This document shows positions 1-29,304 of a DNA stretch of 60,000 nucleotides, in pieces. The translations under genes were made by a program, and so were the position numbers. Under the pieces are notes generated by a model that worked only from the letters and a program-made list of their open reading frames with translations, ran no database searches and had not been told where the DNA came from. This stretch comes from Chrysomallon squamiferum (taxonomy: Eukaryota; Mollusca; Gastropoda; Neomphalida; Peltospiridae), in NCBI GenBank assembly GCA_012295275.1, contig CM022670.1, forward strand, positions 18,313,698 through 18,373,697. Direction: 5' to 3'. Position 1 is the stretch's first letter; each line of letters starts with the position of its first letter.

Positions 1-156
1 ACCGTTCTTGGGGAAGTAGTTTCCTCATTTCACAAATCTTATAACCTGTTGCATCTCTCGAAGGCCACCATGAAGGCGTTCGACGGGGGGTCAGTATAAA
101 CACTTGACATTGCTAGGGTTAAGTGTTCAAACGATGGAATTCACTTTGGCTGTTGA

Positions 157-369
157 TCATGCAAGGGAGGCGGTATCCGGAATGCTGGGTATGCTGATTA
201 TGTACATTGTCGAGATTGCGTGGAAAACAAAATGAATTTAGAACAATGCTCTTGTCTACCGCCAAAACGCCGTCAGTTGCTAAGTGGTGAAAAAGCAAAA
301 AAACGAGAACGGTTTTACGTTCTTTCGCAAATAGATCCGTCAGTTGTTAAGTGCATTAACTCATTTTGA
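157..369 (+). other. Possible 3'-terminal coding exon of a gene entering the window
   Basis: An open frame runs from just after a TGA at 154-156 to a TGA ending at 369. It has no ATG before 232, and it reads like protein rather than simple repeat: a Cys-x-x-Cys pair (HCRDCVEN), then QCSC and a basic PPKRRQ stretch. An AATAAA follows at 499-504, about 130 bases after the stop, as expected for a last exon. I do not recognise the protein and see no strong splice acceptor. The frame is only 70 codons, so chance is a real possibility. Confidence 0.2.
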
Positions 370-1464
370 CGAACCTATGTTCTCTCTGATGTAAGTAATG
401 TATCATCTAGCATATCGTTCGCGTATATCTCTTGCGCAGAAACTACGTATTTTGATATATTATTCATAAGTATCTACTGCGCATTGTATATCAATATTAA
501 TAAACTGCATAGGTCACTTCTGACTTTAATTTCGACACTTTTATTGTTATTGTTCTTCTTCCTCTATTTTGTTTCACCATCCCTTTAACTTATTTTATTT
601 AATTTATTTTATTTAATTTATTTATTTATTTATTTATTTTTTTATTTTTTTATTTTTTTATTTTTTTATTTTTTTTTATTTATTATTGTTGCTGTTGTTA
701 TTGTTGTTGTTGTTATTATTATTATTATTAGATTATTATTTTATATAAAAGTAACAACATATCATTTTTATATGTGTGTGTGTGCGTGTCAGCGCGTGTG
801 CGTGGGCGCGTGTAAGCATGTTTCTGTGTTGTTCTTGTGTTTTTATATTATTATTATTATTACTGTTGTTGTTACTGATTGTCACTGTTGTGTTTACTTT
901 TTCAGTATGGAGTATTTCCTTTTTTTCTTTTCATTTCTTTTATTTATTTCTTTTCTTTTCTTTTCTTTTCTTTTATTGTATAATTTGTTGTTGTTGCTTC
1001 CTTGTTTCTTTGCCTTCGTGTATATATCAACGATGTGTTTTCACAAAATATTTTTCATTTCCACCTGTCATGTTTTTCACTATCAAAGATCTAGTTTTCT
1101 TATGTTCTACGAAATCTTTCTTTCGTTAATGCTCTCGTCAAATAACAACTGAATATATTAACTCGAATTAATTTTCGTCTAAAATCGACAATCGATATAA
1201 AACATTCGTGGGGCAGCCTTTCTAGATATTCCTTTTCTCTAAAAATGGTAAACTTTTTGGTAAACACCTTTATTACCTTTGAATCATTCTACACAGAAAA
1301 AAAAAAAAAAGATATTTGGCGAAATGCGACGTTTTATGTGTGTGGTATAAGTGATACCATCAACAATGTATTTACGAAGAGGAGGAGCCAGCGATATTGC
1401 AATATTCAACTTCTGTCAGCCCTATTCGAAACGAAGAACAGGGAAAAAGAAATAGAGGTAGAAC

Positions 1465-1716
<252 letters not shown>

Positions 1717-2023
1717 ACCTTTAATACCTATACAGTATCTATTGAGGTGTTGTCAAACCTTTCCTCAATGACTTTTTTTTTTTTCTCTGTCTCGAGCGAT
1801 ATTACGAGGACATTTTTTTTATATATATTTAGTCAGATAAAGATATTTTTCAGCAGTCTTCTAAAAAGATTTTGGCGCCAAAATCCTTTACGAGAATCGA
1901 TGAAAGGTGTTTGGCGCCGAAGACATGAATCTATTCGATTTAATTGCGTCAGTAAGGTGTTTAGTGTTGGAAGATGATCTTATGTTAAATATTTATGTAT
2001 GGAAACGATCACTGTTTATTTCG

Positions 2024-2026
<3 letters not shown>

Positions 2027-2092
<66 letters not shown>

Positions 2093-2119
2093 TCACACAC
2101 ACACACACACACACACACA
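2027..2119. repeat. Compound (TC)n-(AC)n microsatellite
   Basis: About 31 TC units change directly to about 15 AC units at 2089. Confidence 0.97.
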
Positions 2120-3094
2120 TACGTATTGTAATTATTTTTGTGCTTTTTTTTACACCACTATTTTCATGTAAATTTCAGAAAAGTAATGACAGTAACAAAA
2201 CTATCGTTTTTTCTTTAATTTATGTATTGAGTGTGTGTGTGTGTGTGTGTCCCTGCATGTATCTTCGTATCCTGTATTTACTTTTTATTTATTTATTTTT
2301 TACACATATCCTTTCTTTCCCCTCTCTTCTTATTATAAATTTATAGCAAGGCACTAAACACGGGATTTCAGTTTCTTTACATTTTAATAAATATAAAAAT
2401 ACGGCAATCATTTTCGCTTTACGCAACACACATAACATTTAATGACGTTTACTTTAGAAATATTTCACAATAACTTTATTTTGTTGATGCAATCACAGGA
2501 AGAAGAAGAAGAGAAAAAAAAGGTGTTAATGACGTCGCAGTGAAATGAGCATCTGATACAAAAATGAATGCGCAGTAAATACAATGGTGATTTTGATGAG
2601 TGTTGGTTAATCAAGGCTACCTGTGGCGCTACATGTGAGGTCTCGATCTTCCTGGTAGGTCTATGTTGCCTCCGAAACATCTCAACGTTTAATCAGTCGT
2701 GGAGAAAGAGAGAGGGAGAGACTGTCGATTCATTGAAAGTCTCATCTAAACGCCTATGATTAATTCAAGATACTAAATACACCTCTATCAGAGCTGGGAT
2801 AGGACAAAAAAAAAAAAAAAAAAAAAAGATATATATTGATGTCAGTGTTTTTACATTTTTGTTTAGTTTGGGGTTAGTTTGAACTGACTGACTTATTATA
2901 GCTAATTTTAAGGATTGTCATGTTTATTGTTTATACGCGTTATTTATTTACTGATTTTTATTTATTATATATCTATTTTTGTTTGTTTTGTTGGGGGTTT
3001 TGGGGTTTTTTTTTAACTGTTTGTAGATATTAATGTATTAATGTTGATACTAATGTGGATTTTACTGGCAGTACGTAGATTATTTACTGTATTC

Positions 3095-3368
3095 CAGTCA
3101 TGGGCAAACTGCGGCCCGCCCGGCTTTCTGAGTGGCCCGCCTAATTTCACAAGGAAAGTAACGTTAATTCAAATTTTATAAAAAAAAATGTGTCTATTTT
3201 GTATCTACTAATAAACTAAAACACAGATAATTTTTTTATTATAACAGTTCCTGAAGTAAGTGAAAATTAAAAATTTCTTAAAATAAACTCTACGTAAAAA
3301 CACAAAATCGCCTGAGGATGAGCCATGTCTGATGTGGCCCGCTTCTCGAAAAAGGTTGCCCATGCCTG
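3095..3368. mobile_element. Non-autonomous hAT-type DNA transposon (MITE-like), about 274 bp
   Basis: The left end begins CAGTCATGGGCAAACTGCGG. The right end, read on the other strand, begins CAGGCATGGGCAACCTTTTT. They form imperfect terminal inverted repeats, each followed by a GGCCCGC-type block. CAG..TGGGCAA.CT ends with GGCCCGC are typical of hAT/Charlie-like elements in animals. The flanks CTGTATTC (3087-3094) and CTGTAGTC (3369-3376) match at 7 of 8 positions, the 8-bp target duplication expected of hAT. There is no coding capacity, so mobilisation would have depended on a transposase elsewhere. Confidence 0.8.
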
Positions 3369-4249
3369 CTGTAGTCACTGAAACACTGGTTTTGTTTTAA
3401 TGTCGTTGGAATGGTTCGGTATCAGTAAACTGTATGGGTATCAAACATTAACGTACAGCCAGTAAACGTCACTGTTGTGTAATATATGAATATCAAACGA
3501 TTTTATATATTTTTTCTTTTTGAAAGTGACGATGACAGTGGCTATTCTTAATTCTTTATTGTTACCGCAGTAAAAATAGAAGAAGTAGTAGGAGGAGGAC
3601 GAGTAGATATTGATGTTGTGTGTTATATTTGTTGCTGTTGTACTTGATTGTCTTGTTTTTGTTATTTTATTTACTGTTTTGTTTCATAATCAAGACATGA
3701 AAACTATCCAGATTTCCTTTTCTTTTTTCTTTTTTTTAAAATCATAAATCAAAACTACACTGCTAAACCGATATCTCGTGATGGAAAAACACTTAAGAAC
3801 TAAAAACAGGATGCGTGTACGTAAAAGATGTGTTTATAAAAATACTGACGGATTAAAAATAAATTCAAAACACATACACACAGTACCGTCTAAAGGCAAG
3901 GGAACTCTGGATCTAGGGGCCCATGCAATCGATGTATGCTGTGGTAAGCTGTCAATATATTTGTCGTGGTTGTATATATATAAAGACCGAGAATGTTGTT
4001 TTGCATGAGGCCTCATAATCTTATTATATGGTCCTGCATACACATAAACATACATACAAACATACATACATATTATAAATACCCATTCGTTCGTTCACTT
4101 AAAAAAAAAAAAAAATGAAGTTAATTTTTCTATTGACGTCAACGAAAAAACACTAAAACGCAATTGTCGTCTAAGCCGACCCTGATCGACTGGAGAGATA
4201 TAAGAACAATTTGAAATATTATGTTATTACGAAAAGCTCTTCTTCTTTA

Positions 4250-4440
4250 CGTCTGTCGACACAATGCGGACAGTTACTGCTTCCAGCCGTCCCAAACCAC
4301 AATCAGCAGACGCCATCCGCCAACAGCGCCGCCATGATTCTCATATAAACATTTTGATTGGCTGACGTTCGGCGCCATGTCATCGCTCCATGTATTACAC
4401 GCTAACAGTGGCTGGCCGGATTAGGTGGGTGGTCCAGTTA
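4250..4440. promoter_or_regulatory. CpG-rich promoter-like block upstream of the channel gene
   Basis: This stretch is clearly richer in G+C and CpG than its surroundings. It holds GCCGCCAT, a TATAAA at about 4345, an inverted CCAAT box (GATTGGCTGACG) and GGCGCC. It lies 1.2 kb before the channel start codon, so it could be the promoter if the 5' UTR is long or spliced. This rests on composition and short motifs only. Confidence 0.25.
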
Positions 4441-4902
4441 TTTTACCTTTTACTATCATTAGCATAAATCAGTCAAAACGTACAGTCAATACGAACGTGT
4501 CATGTTATGTATGTTGAACCGAGCGACATTTTTCGTAACTGAGTGTCGACCTGGTCTGTACTTTTAATAGCCCATTACAGCTTTTCCACCACAAATAAGA
4601 CCTTAATTAAGAAATTAAAGACCCACAGGTTTCATTCCATGGGCGGAGGCTGATTAAAATAAAAGATGTCGGTGTGGAGAGACAACGGAATGAAAGAAAA
4701 TGTATACTACATTAACAGGCATTGAAAAAGATTGTTTTATGCGTAAACTCATTAATGCTAATTCTGAATAATTTTATATTTTTATTTTTAATTTTTTTTT
4801 TTATTCAGATGCTTTATATATTGACAGTAACGTTTATAAGAAGATACATTTACTGAAATTATCAATAGACAGAAAGCATCTAAAACGGTAAAAGTTTATA
4901 CT

Positions 4903-5003
<101 letters not shown>

Positions 5004-5565
5004 GACACAAAGAAAATATTAACACAGTGATATTGATCCTGTCACGGCTGATTGTGCGAAGACCTGGAACACTTTAACTGAGAGAAAACAAATATATTGA
5101 TTGTCGTTATTAAAACTTGTTATACTCCGGATTTTTACACACTGTCCAATATAATAGTGAAGACAACAAAATATGCTTTGTTAAATGAATTGGTTCAGCA
5201 TGCATGAAGATATCCAACGCCTTGGGAAACAAGCAGTTGTCTTTGTATAGTCTAAATTATTGGGATTGATCGGTAGGACCAGTTTGCAATACCATATTTA
5301 AAATTTATGAAATTGATCGAGAACGAACCTCTCATACATTGACTGCTTTATTCAAATATGGTATTGACGATTTTCCATTTCGGTTCAAACATTGATTAAT
5401 GGATGCAGAAAAATAGTAACGCGCCTTTAACCATTTTAATCATCTATTCCGCGCAATATTTATTAACAGTCATTTGGCCTTGAAGAACAGTATAAACCAC
5501 AATAATTTCTGATTTAAAGAGCGATTTCTCGTTTTATCCATAACGACGTGGACTGCTGAACAATC

Positions 5566-6801
5566 ATGGCTACATTTTCTTTAGCTGTTGTCTGCCTTCT
5601 GCTTGGCCAAATTGCCGTAGCTCAATGCCAGCTTAGTTCTTTCGTACAAAAAGTATACACTGACATCGTGGACAAACATAATCCGAGAATTAGACCGGTG
5701 GTCAACCAGACAAAACAGTCGACTGTTTTTTTGACCTTTTTCCTCCTGTCCATCAACGGCTATATAGAGACGTCACAAACGCTGAAGACGTCGGGCTACC
5801 TGCAGCTGGTTTGGATTGATGAGATCCTAAGATGGGACCCGAAGAATTTTGGTGGAGTTACCCAGATCAAACCCGACCCAGACAATATCTGGAAGCCTGA
5901 CATTACCATCAAGAACGCAGTAAACCACAATGAAATATTTTCTCCCGATTTTAGCTTGAACCTCTTCAGCAACGGGATGATCGTGTGGTATCCAGGAGAT
6001 GACTTTGACACTTACTGCAACATGGATGTGACGTTATTTCCCTTTGATACTCAGAAGTGTAGTATAGAGTTCTTCATTGGATCTGAACCATTGACTAATC
6101 TGGACTTGCGGCCGCAGATTGAGAACATATCTCTTACGGCATTTCAACTAAGCAACGAATGGGACGTCGTCAACACCAGTGCCATTCGTGAAATACGCAC
6201 ACTGTCTCGCCATCAGTTTTCATTTGTGATCGTTACCATGACAATTCAGAGAAAGCCGTCCAATTTGATTCTCAGCGTTTTACTTCCAGTTATGATTGTG
6301 GCTTTCCTCAACATATTTGTGTTTCTGGTTTCTGCTGAATCGAGCGAGAAACTGTCGTTTGCAGTCACAGGTCTCCTTACTTACACCGTGCTTCTCAGTT
6401 TTGTTACGCGGACCTTGCCGAAAACAACCGATACAATGTCCATCCTCGCCGTCTTTGTTGGAGTGATGACCGGCATGAACGCAGTATTCATTTTGCTAAC
6501 AATTATTTCTCTTAGAATTTTTTACCGTGATTCCGAGAATCAGCCTCTGCCGGCTTGGGCCATTCGTTTTGTTCTAAGTTTCGGATGTAATATGGGCTCC
6601 AACGACAAAAACAATACCAGTGCTAAAAGGATTCATCCGATGATCGAGAAGCCATTTCCACCGAAGGGAGATAACTCTGCGGACAAAACTAGACTAATTT
6701 CGTGGAGAGACGTGAGCAGAACGTTTGATAAAATCTGCTTCAATATTTTCATGGTCTCTCTGGTTAGCGCGACATTTGCGGTGTTTATGTTGTATATGTA
6801 A
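5566..6801 (+). CDS. Cys-loop ligand-gated ion channel subunit, chemotactile-receptor-like (nicotinic-type), intronless
   Basis: One uninterrupted 411-residue reading frame with all parts of a pentameric ligand-gated channel. A hydrophobic signal peptide covers residues 1-20. The extracellular domain has the Cys-loop C151 to C165 with 13 residues between and the internal FPFD motif. Four membrane segments lie near 232-256 (M1, starting after RKPSN), 262-283 (M2), 291-316 (M3) and 387-411 (M4, at the very C-terminus). The SEK triplet before M2 (E261) resembles the GEK of cation-selective nicotinic subunits. The acetylcholine site looks lost: loop A reads WKPDITIKN (Lys where nicotinic receptors have Tyr), the loop-B Trp position after C165 is Gly172, and loop C has no adjacent cysteine pair. 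Octopus chemotactile receptors are known nicotinic relatives that lack this site, and they sense poorly soluble molecules in sucker cells. I infer membership of that group; an orphan nicotinic-like subunit is the alternative. The start ATG is followed directly by the signal peptide. The M3-M4 loop is short (about 70 residues). Confidence 0.9.
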   Translation: MATFSLAVVCLLLGQIAVAQCQLSSFVQKVYTDIVDKHNPRIRPVVNQTKQSTVFLTFFLLSINGYIETSQTLKTSGYLQLVWIDEILRWDPKNFGGVTQIKPDPDNIWKPDITIKNAVNHNEIFSPDFSLNLFSNGMIVWYPGDDFDTYCNMDVTLFPFDTQKCSIEFFIGSEPLTNLDLRPQIENISLTAFQLSNEWDVVNTSAIREIRTLSRHQFSFVIVTMTIQRKPSNLILSVLLPVMIVAFLNIFVFLVSAESSEKLSFAVTGLLTYTVLLSFVTRTLPKTTDTMSILAVFVGVMTGMNAVFILLTIISLRIFYRDSENQPLPAWAIRFVLSFGCNMGSNDKNNTSAKRIHPMIEKPFPPKGDNSADKTRLISWRDVSRTFDKICFNIFMVSLVSATFAVFMLYM

Positions 6802-7408
6802 TTTCTGTAGTACAGATTTTCCTTTCTTGATCTTGCTTTTCCTTATTTTTGATTCGTTTCCTCTGGTCCCTTTTCTTCTATTTTTTCTTCTTATTCTTCT
6901 CCTCTTTCTTCTCCTCCTTCTTCTTTCTTTTCTTTTTCTTCTGTCATAACACACTATGTAAAAGAAACAAATTTATTTAACTCGGTGAATGATGTAGGAC
7001 ATTTTATTATTTGTTTTTCTGAAACCAGTTTCTATGATAACCTAACACCAATCTACTTTTTATGAACCTCATTTTACGTAAGAAGGCTAGATTATAGGCT
7101 GCAATTAAGATTAATGTGAAAATACAGAGATGTTTTTGATCATGTTGTTATTATTGACGCTAGATAACAATAAGTATCAAAGAATCCAATAGTGAATGGG
7201 ATATTATTTCATCAGTTTGAATAGGTTTGTATATATTATTTTTAACATGTTATTCGCACTTCATTCAACGTTATTATTTTATTGAGATAAAGACATATCT
7301 GTGAACGATAAATATTTCGATCTATTAATTATGTCTGTTTTATTATACCCTGTGCACTTTTTTCAATATGTATGTTGGGTATAATATAATATGATAGATT
7401 AAATTCTC

Positions 7409-7419
7409 AATAAAATAAA
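7409..7419 (+). terminator. Tandem poly(A) signals of the Cys-loop channel gene
   Basis: Two overlapping AATAAA hexamers (7409-7414 and 7414-7419) lie about 610 bases after the channel stop codon, on the same strand, in AT-rich sequence. They imply a 3' UTR of roughly 0.6 kb. The UTR opens with a pyrimidine-rich run of C/T triplets at 6810-6945. A functional cleavage site is inferred, not seen. Confidence 0.5.
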
Positions 7420-7550
7420 AATCTTTACGTTTTACATTGTATTTGTCTTAAGCATTATCCAATGAGAAAAGACAAAATGGTTCGAACTGTTGCAATGTTA
7501 ATTCTTTTGTATGAGCAGACATATATATATCCTAACTATTGTTCTCACTG

Positions 7551-7676
<126 letters not shown>

Positions 7677-8327
7677 AATGTGCGTGTCTGTATGTATGTA
7701 CAAGATATACATTCTCCCTTTCTCTCTCTCAAATTGTATTCAAAACCCTCGGCTTTTTCCGACATGTGTTTTTTCTATTCCAGTCACGGAAACTATTAAG
7801 AATTATGATGGTCTTCTAAAATGGGTTAATATTTTACGGTAACATTACCGTTCCGGCGTGTCGTCGCCAGATGACTCTCCGCCGCCACACATGACGTTTA
7901 TCGCGTCGTTGATGTTGTTCTATTTAGAATACTAAGTGCTTTACGAATGTGAGACAATGTTACCGAAGGGGCGTATATATTTTTATATTATTCTATGGCG
8001 CCCGCTGAAATGGTAAAATTAACTCGTATTGTAAAGAAAATATTTTCTGTAAACAATCACCTTTTTCTCATTGCACCGGCTGGTGAACCTTTTCTGAATA
8101 GCAAGTTCCGATACAAACACGAACCAAATGTTTTAAGATTTGTATATGTTTAAACTCCCACCCCGCACAGACAAATAAAAACACTTGCGTTTGTATTTGT
8201 TATTAAGTCTGGTTTTAACTTTGTTATAATATGCTTGGCAGTAATATACAGTTGTTTGTTTGTTTGTTTGTTGAAGCTTCTGTTTTTTTGTGGTGATTTC
8301 TTGCTTGTTTGTAGTAATTTGAAGTAG

Positions 8328-8328
<1 letters not shown>

Positions 8329-8379
<51 letters not shown>
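8329..8379. repeat. (TTA)n microsatellite
   Basis: About 17 perfect trinucleotide units in intergenic sequence. Confidence 0.95.
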
Positions 8380-8383
<4 letters not shown>

Positions 8384-9190
8384 CCTAAGATCAGTGTCTG
8401 AGATATTAACATTCATTCATTATTTTAGTGTCAGTTGTTCTGGAGATATGGGCTGTTGCGTTTCTTCTAATCAAGATGTTTAAAATCACGTCTCAGACAC
8501 CTGCTTAGAACACGTTCGTTGTAGATTTTTATGGTGTGGTCAGGACATGTTTGCTTTAACATTTACTGGATTTAAATACTGACTAAAAGTTGACTGACTG
8601 ACTGACTGGTTGAACGTCATTCTTTTTATGCCTGAATTTCATTTCATTTCTTTTTTTTCTTATCTACGTAACATATTAAAAATTAAAAATGTATAATTTT
8701 ATTGTGGTTACATATATGTAAATAAAACTATGTCATTTATTCTAATTTAATTATACTTGTATATGATGAGAATATAATAATAAATAATAATTACTGTATG
8801 ACGTGCACATGTGTGGATTTTCCGATTTTCTAAAGAACAAATATATTAATGGTAAAACAGTTAAAACTGATAAAAATTCTGCATATTCAAAACTGACTAT
8901 CCCGTTTTAATAAGTCATCTAATTCTTTAAAAGTGATACACAGCGCTTACACACGACAAAGATGAAAGGACGTTATCATTAATAAAATCGTGTTCTATTC
9001 GTTTTCATAAAACAGTATTTCATACAAAATACACACCAAGGCACAACCTTCTGTACCCAGCGACTTCGAAATCACCGTAAATGTCACTAGCCTGGATTCC
9101 ATTAACAGTGGTAATAAATGTTTGTAAGGTATAGATTTACGTTATGATAACAAAACACTGGAAATTTATCTCCATCTATTATAGACACTG

Positions 9191-9221
<31 letters not shown>

Positions 9222-9667
9222 GAAACCTAAATTATTACACCATTAATGATTTAATTGGAGAAATATGTGATATGATTTCGAAGTAGGCTGACAGTTTCCT
9301 GGTTTACGATTTCGCCAGTTAATTTACGTACTGAATGTTTAGCTGACATTTGACTACAAAATTTAATGGATGTTTTGGTGGTCTAAACTTTGAAAATCAG
9401 TAAGGAGAGAACATAATGGAGAAAGAGTAAAATTCTGTTTTATTAAAATTAAATTTCAAATTAGAGGTATTATAAAGTGCAAATATAATAGAAAAACTTC
9501 AAAAGCTTTATATATATATATTTAAGAAATAAAAAGAAGAAAAAAGTGGTTTTCTACGCAGAAATTTGGGTATTTCTAAATTTAATCATCGTCAATAATA
9601 CTAATGTAAATTAAATAAACATAAATATTATTAAGTCGAAATTAAAGAAAAAAGGAAAACTATTCAG

Positions 9668-9670
<3 letters not shown>

Positions 9671-9746
<76 letters not shown>
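9671..9746. repeat. (TC)n microsatellite
   Basis: 38 perfect TC units in intergenic sequence. Confidence 0.97.
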
Positions 9747-9748
<2 letters not shown>

Positions 9749-10061
9749 ATACACACCCTGTCTTTTTGTGCTGCTTACTGTAATACAGTTGATAATTTTT
9801 ACTAGTAAACTACACCCTTTTATAAATTACACACAAAATACATCTCACATAAAACTATTCAAACAAATGGTAACATTAATTTTTATTTTTCAAAAATACT
9901 ATTTTGGAACTACAAAAAAAAAAATAATAATAATAATAATAACACGATTACATTTATATACATATCATGAGTAAACGCTAATAAAACATTATACATAAAT
10001 AAACAACAACAATTATATTTCATAATAAACTTAGATCCCAGTCTATTTATTTTGTTATTTA

Positions 10062-10093
<32 letters not shown>

Positions 10094-11960
10094 TTTTTTT
10101 TTTCATATCTTTATTACCAAACAAAATATTTTTAGAATGAACTATCAGTACTGAAATGTTCAAATCAAGTGTGACAGCTATTTAAAATGTGCTATTTCTG
10201 GGCTGTTTTTCTCAGAAGAAAGTTATTAAGGTAAGTAAATAAAATTAAATTTGATTTAAACTAATTACAAGTCAATTAGCTTTTTTATATTCAGTTTTAA
10301 ACTCAAATGAAAAAGTTATATTTCTTTCTACTTCTGAATTCAGATTAAAATTATAATGATAATTATAGTAATAGTAATACTACTAGTAATAATACATTCA
10401 AATTTTTTTTTTTTTTTAATTATTAATACACTGTAACATGACATCTTAATTTCGTTATGAGCTTATGTCTAAAATCATAGGCAGTGCCTGCAAGCTTTCA
10501 ATCTTATTTCAACCCAGAAATTAATAATGCTTGTTAACTGTGATTGTAACTAATGTACTAATGTACATAGATAATGAAATATGTCTATGACGTCATTTTA
10601 AATTTAGTTTCTTTAAAATATTAAGCACCAGTTTATGTTAAGCAACGACTTCAATGTTTACCTTCTGACGTAACACTCTGCGCAGTTTATAGGCTTAACA
10701 TATATCATAACTGTTATACGTTACTACAGGAATATGACGTCATAATATGTCCATAAACTTAGTCTTCTATTAATATAATGTAAAATAATTAATATTCACA
10801 ATACAACTAATCAGTTTTTAAAGTAGTTTTTACAACCTTTCTCAGCAGCAGAGAATGCTTCTCTATGTTTTGGGTCTGAAAACATTGTTTACTAGATATT
10901 ATAAAAGTAATAACTAACTACCTTAAAATAGTTTAAGGTCGTCGCCTTTGTTGTTTGTTTGCAATACTTGTTACTAATACATAGATTACTGCGCGCAATA
11001 GCAAAACAACACAAATATTTAAATAACTGTACAAAATTTCTCGGATGCTGTCGAGAATTTTCGACAGAGCTCGGTGTAGGGTAGTGATCAGTAATAATAC
11101 TAATAATAACAATAGTGATATTAAAGGATTAAGGGCATTTTAATTTTTAAGTTTTTAGATTTTGTGTTTATTCATTTGTTTATTTTATTTGATAATTTTT
11201 TTTTTATTATTATTATTATTATTCTTCTTCTTATTCTTATTATTATTATTTTAAAAAAAAAAAAAAGTTTTTTGTAGTTTTTAAATTAATAATTTTGAGT
11301 TTACTATTATTTATGCTTCATTTATGTTCAATATTTTGTCGATCACTGACGAACTTAACCGAACTCATAGGAAAAATACCGAGCGCTTTTGAATGATACG
11401 CTGCACATGTTCCTCCGACATTATGTTACGAATCCTTGAAACATTAGTCACTTGAAAGCAAAAACAAATAAAACACACAGATCAGTAAGCGTGCACCAAA
11501 AACAACAATAACAACACAGTCTTAGAGAACGTTTCGAATCTGTCACTGTCAAATGCAGAAGTGAAAGTAAAAGTGAAATCTTACAGGTGTTTCCACAAAA
11601 CAGTTTTAATTATGATACGTCGGTCTCATTCATTTTGATTTATATGTTTAACACTTGTAATTATAAATATCAATTTTGAATTTTGTTTTTTCTGAACTTT
11701 TTGTCTTTTTCAAACATATCACAACCTGTTCAAATTCCATAAAACATTATCGTCTGATCAAACAAAAAAAAAAAAAAAAAAAGAAACTAGAATATATAAA
11801 AGAAAGAAATGTTATGTTTTTCTTCCAGAAACGGAACTCTGTGCGCATGCGCAAAAAATTCAAATGAAATATTTCCGTCTGATTCGACATTAAACACACA
11901 TATTGTTGTCACAAGAATTTTACTCACGTTTTATGGCTAAATTGAAAATCTATACTGGAT

Positions 11961-11966
11961 TTTATT
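11961..11966 (-). terminator. Candidate poly(A) signal of the GM2A-like gene
   Basis: AATAAA on the minus strand, about 180 bases after the GM2A-like stop codon and directly downstream of an A-run of about 20 bases. Position and strand fit, but AT-rich sequence yields such hexamers by chance. Confidence 0.35.
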
Positions 11967-12145
11967 TTTTTTTTTTTTTTTTTTTCAATTTTTGATTTCG
12001 TTCGATCTCTTTCTCTCTCACTAACTCTCTTTCTGTTGTGAAGGACATTTCGCCGCAGTCATTCACACTGAGGAAGGTAGCCATGTTTAATCGTAAATAT
12101 ATTGGATAAACTGTGACTCTTGGATTATAAGTGTAAGCGAAGTCA

Positions 12146-29304
<17,159 letters not shown>

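Noticed and set aside
772-1152. Frame of 126 codons rich in Cys, Phe and Leu
   Set aside because: T-rich low-complexity sequence with a TG repeat at its start; no domain, and overlapping alternative frames look the same.
5796-6011. Minus-strand frame inside the channel gene
   Set aside because: Shadow of the real plus-strand coding sequence.
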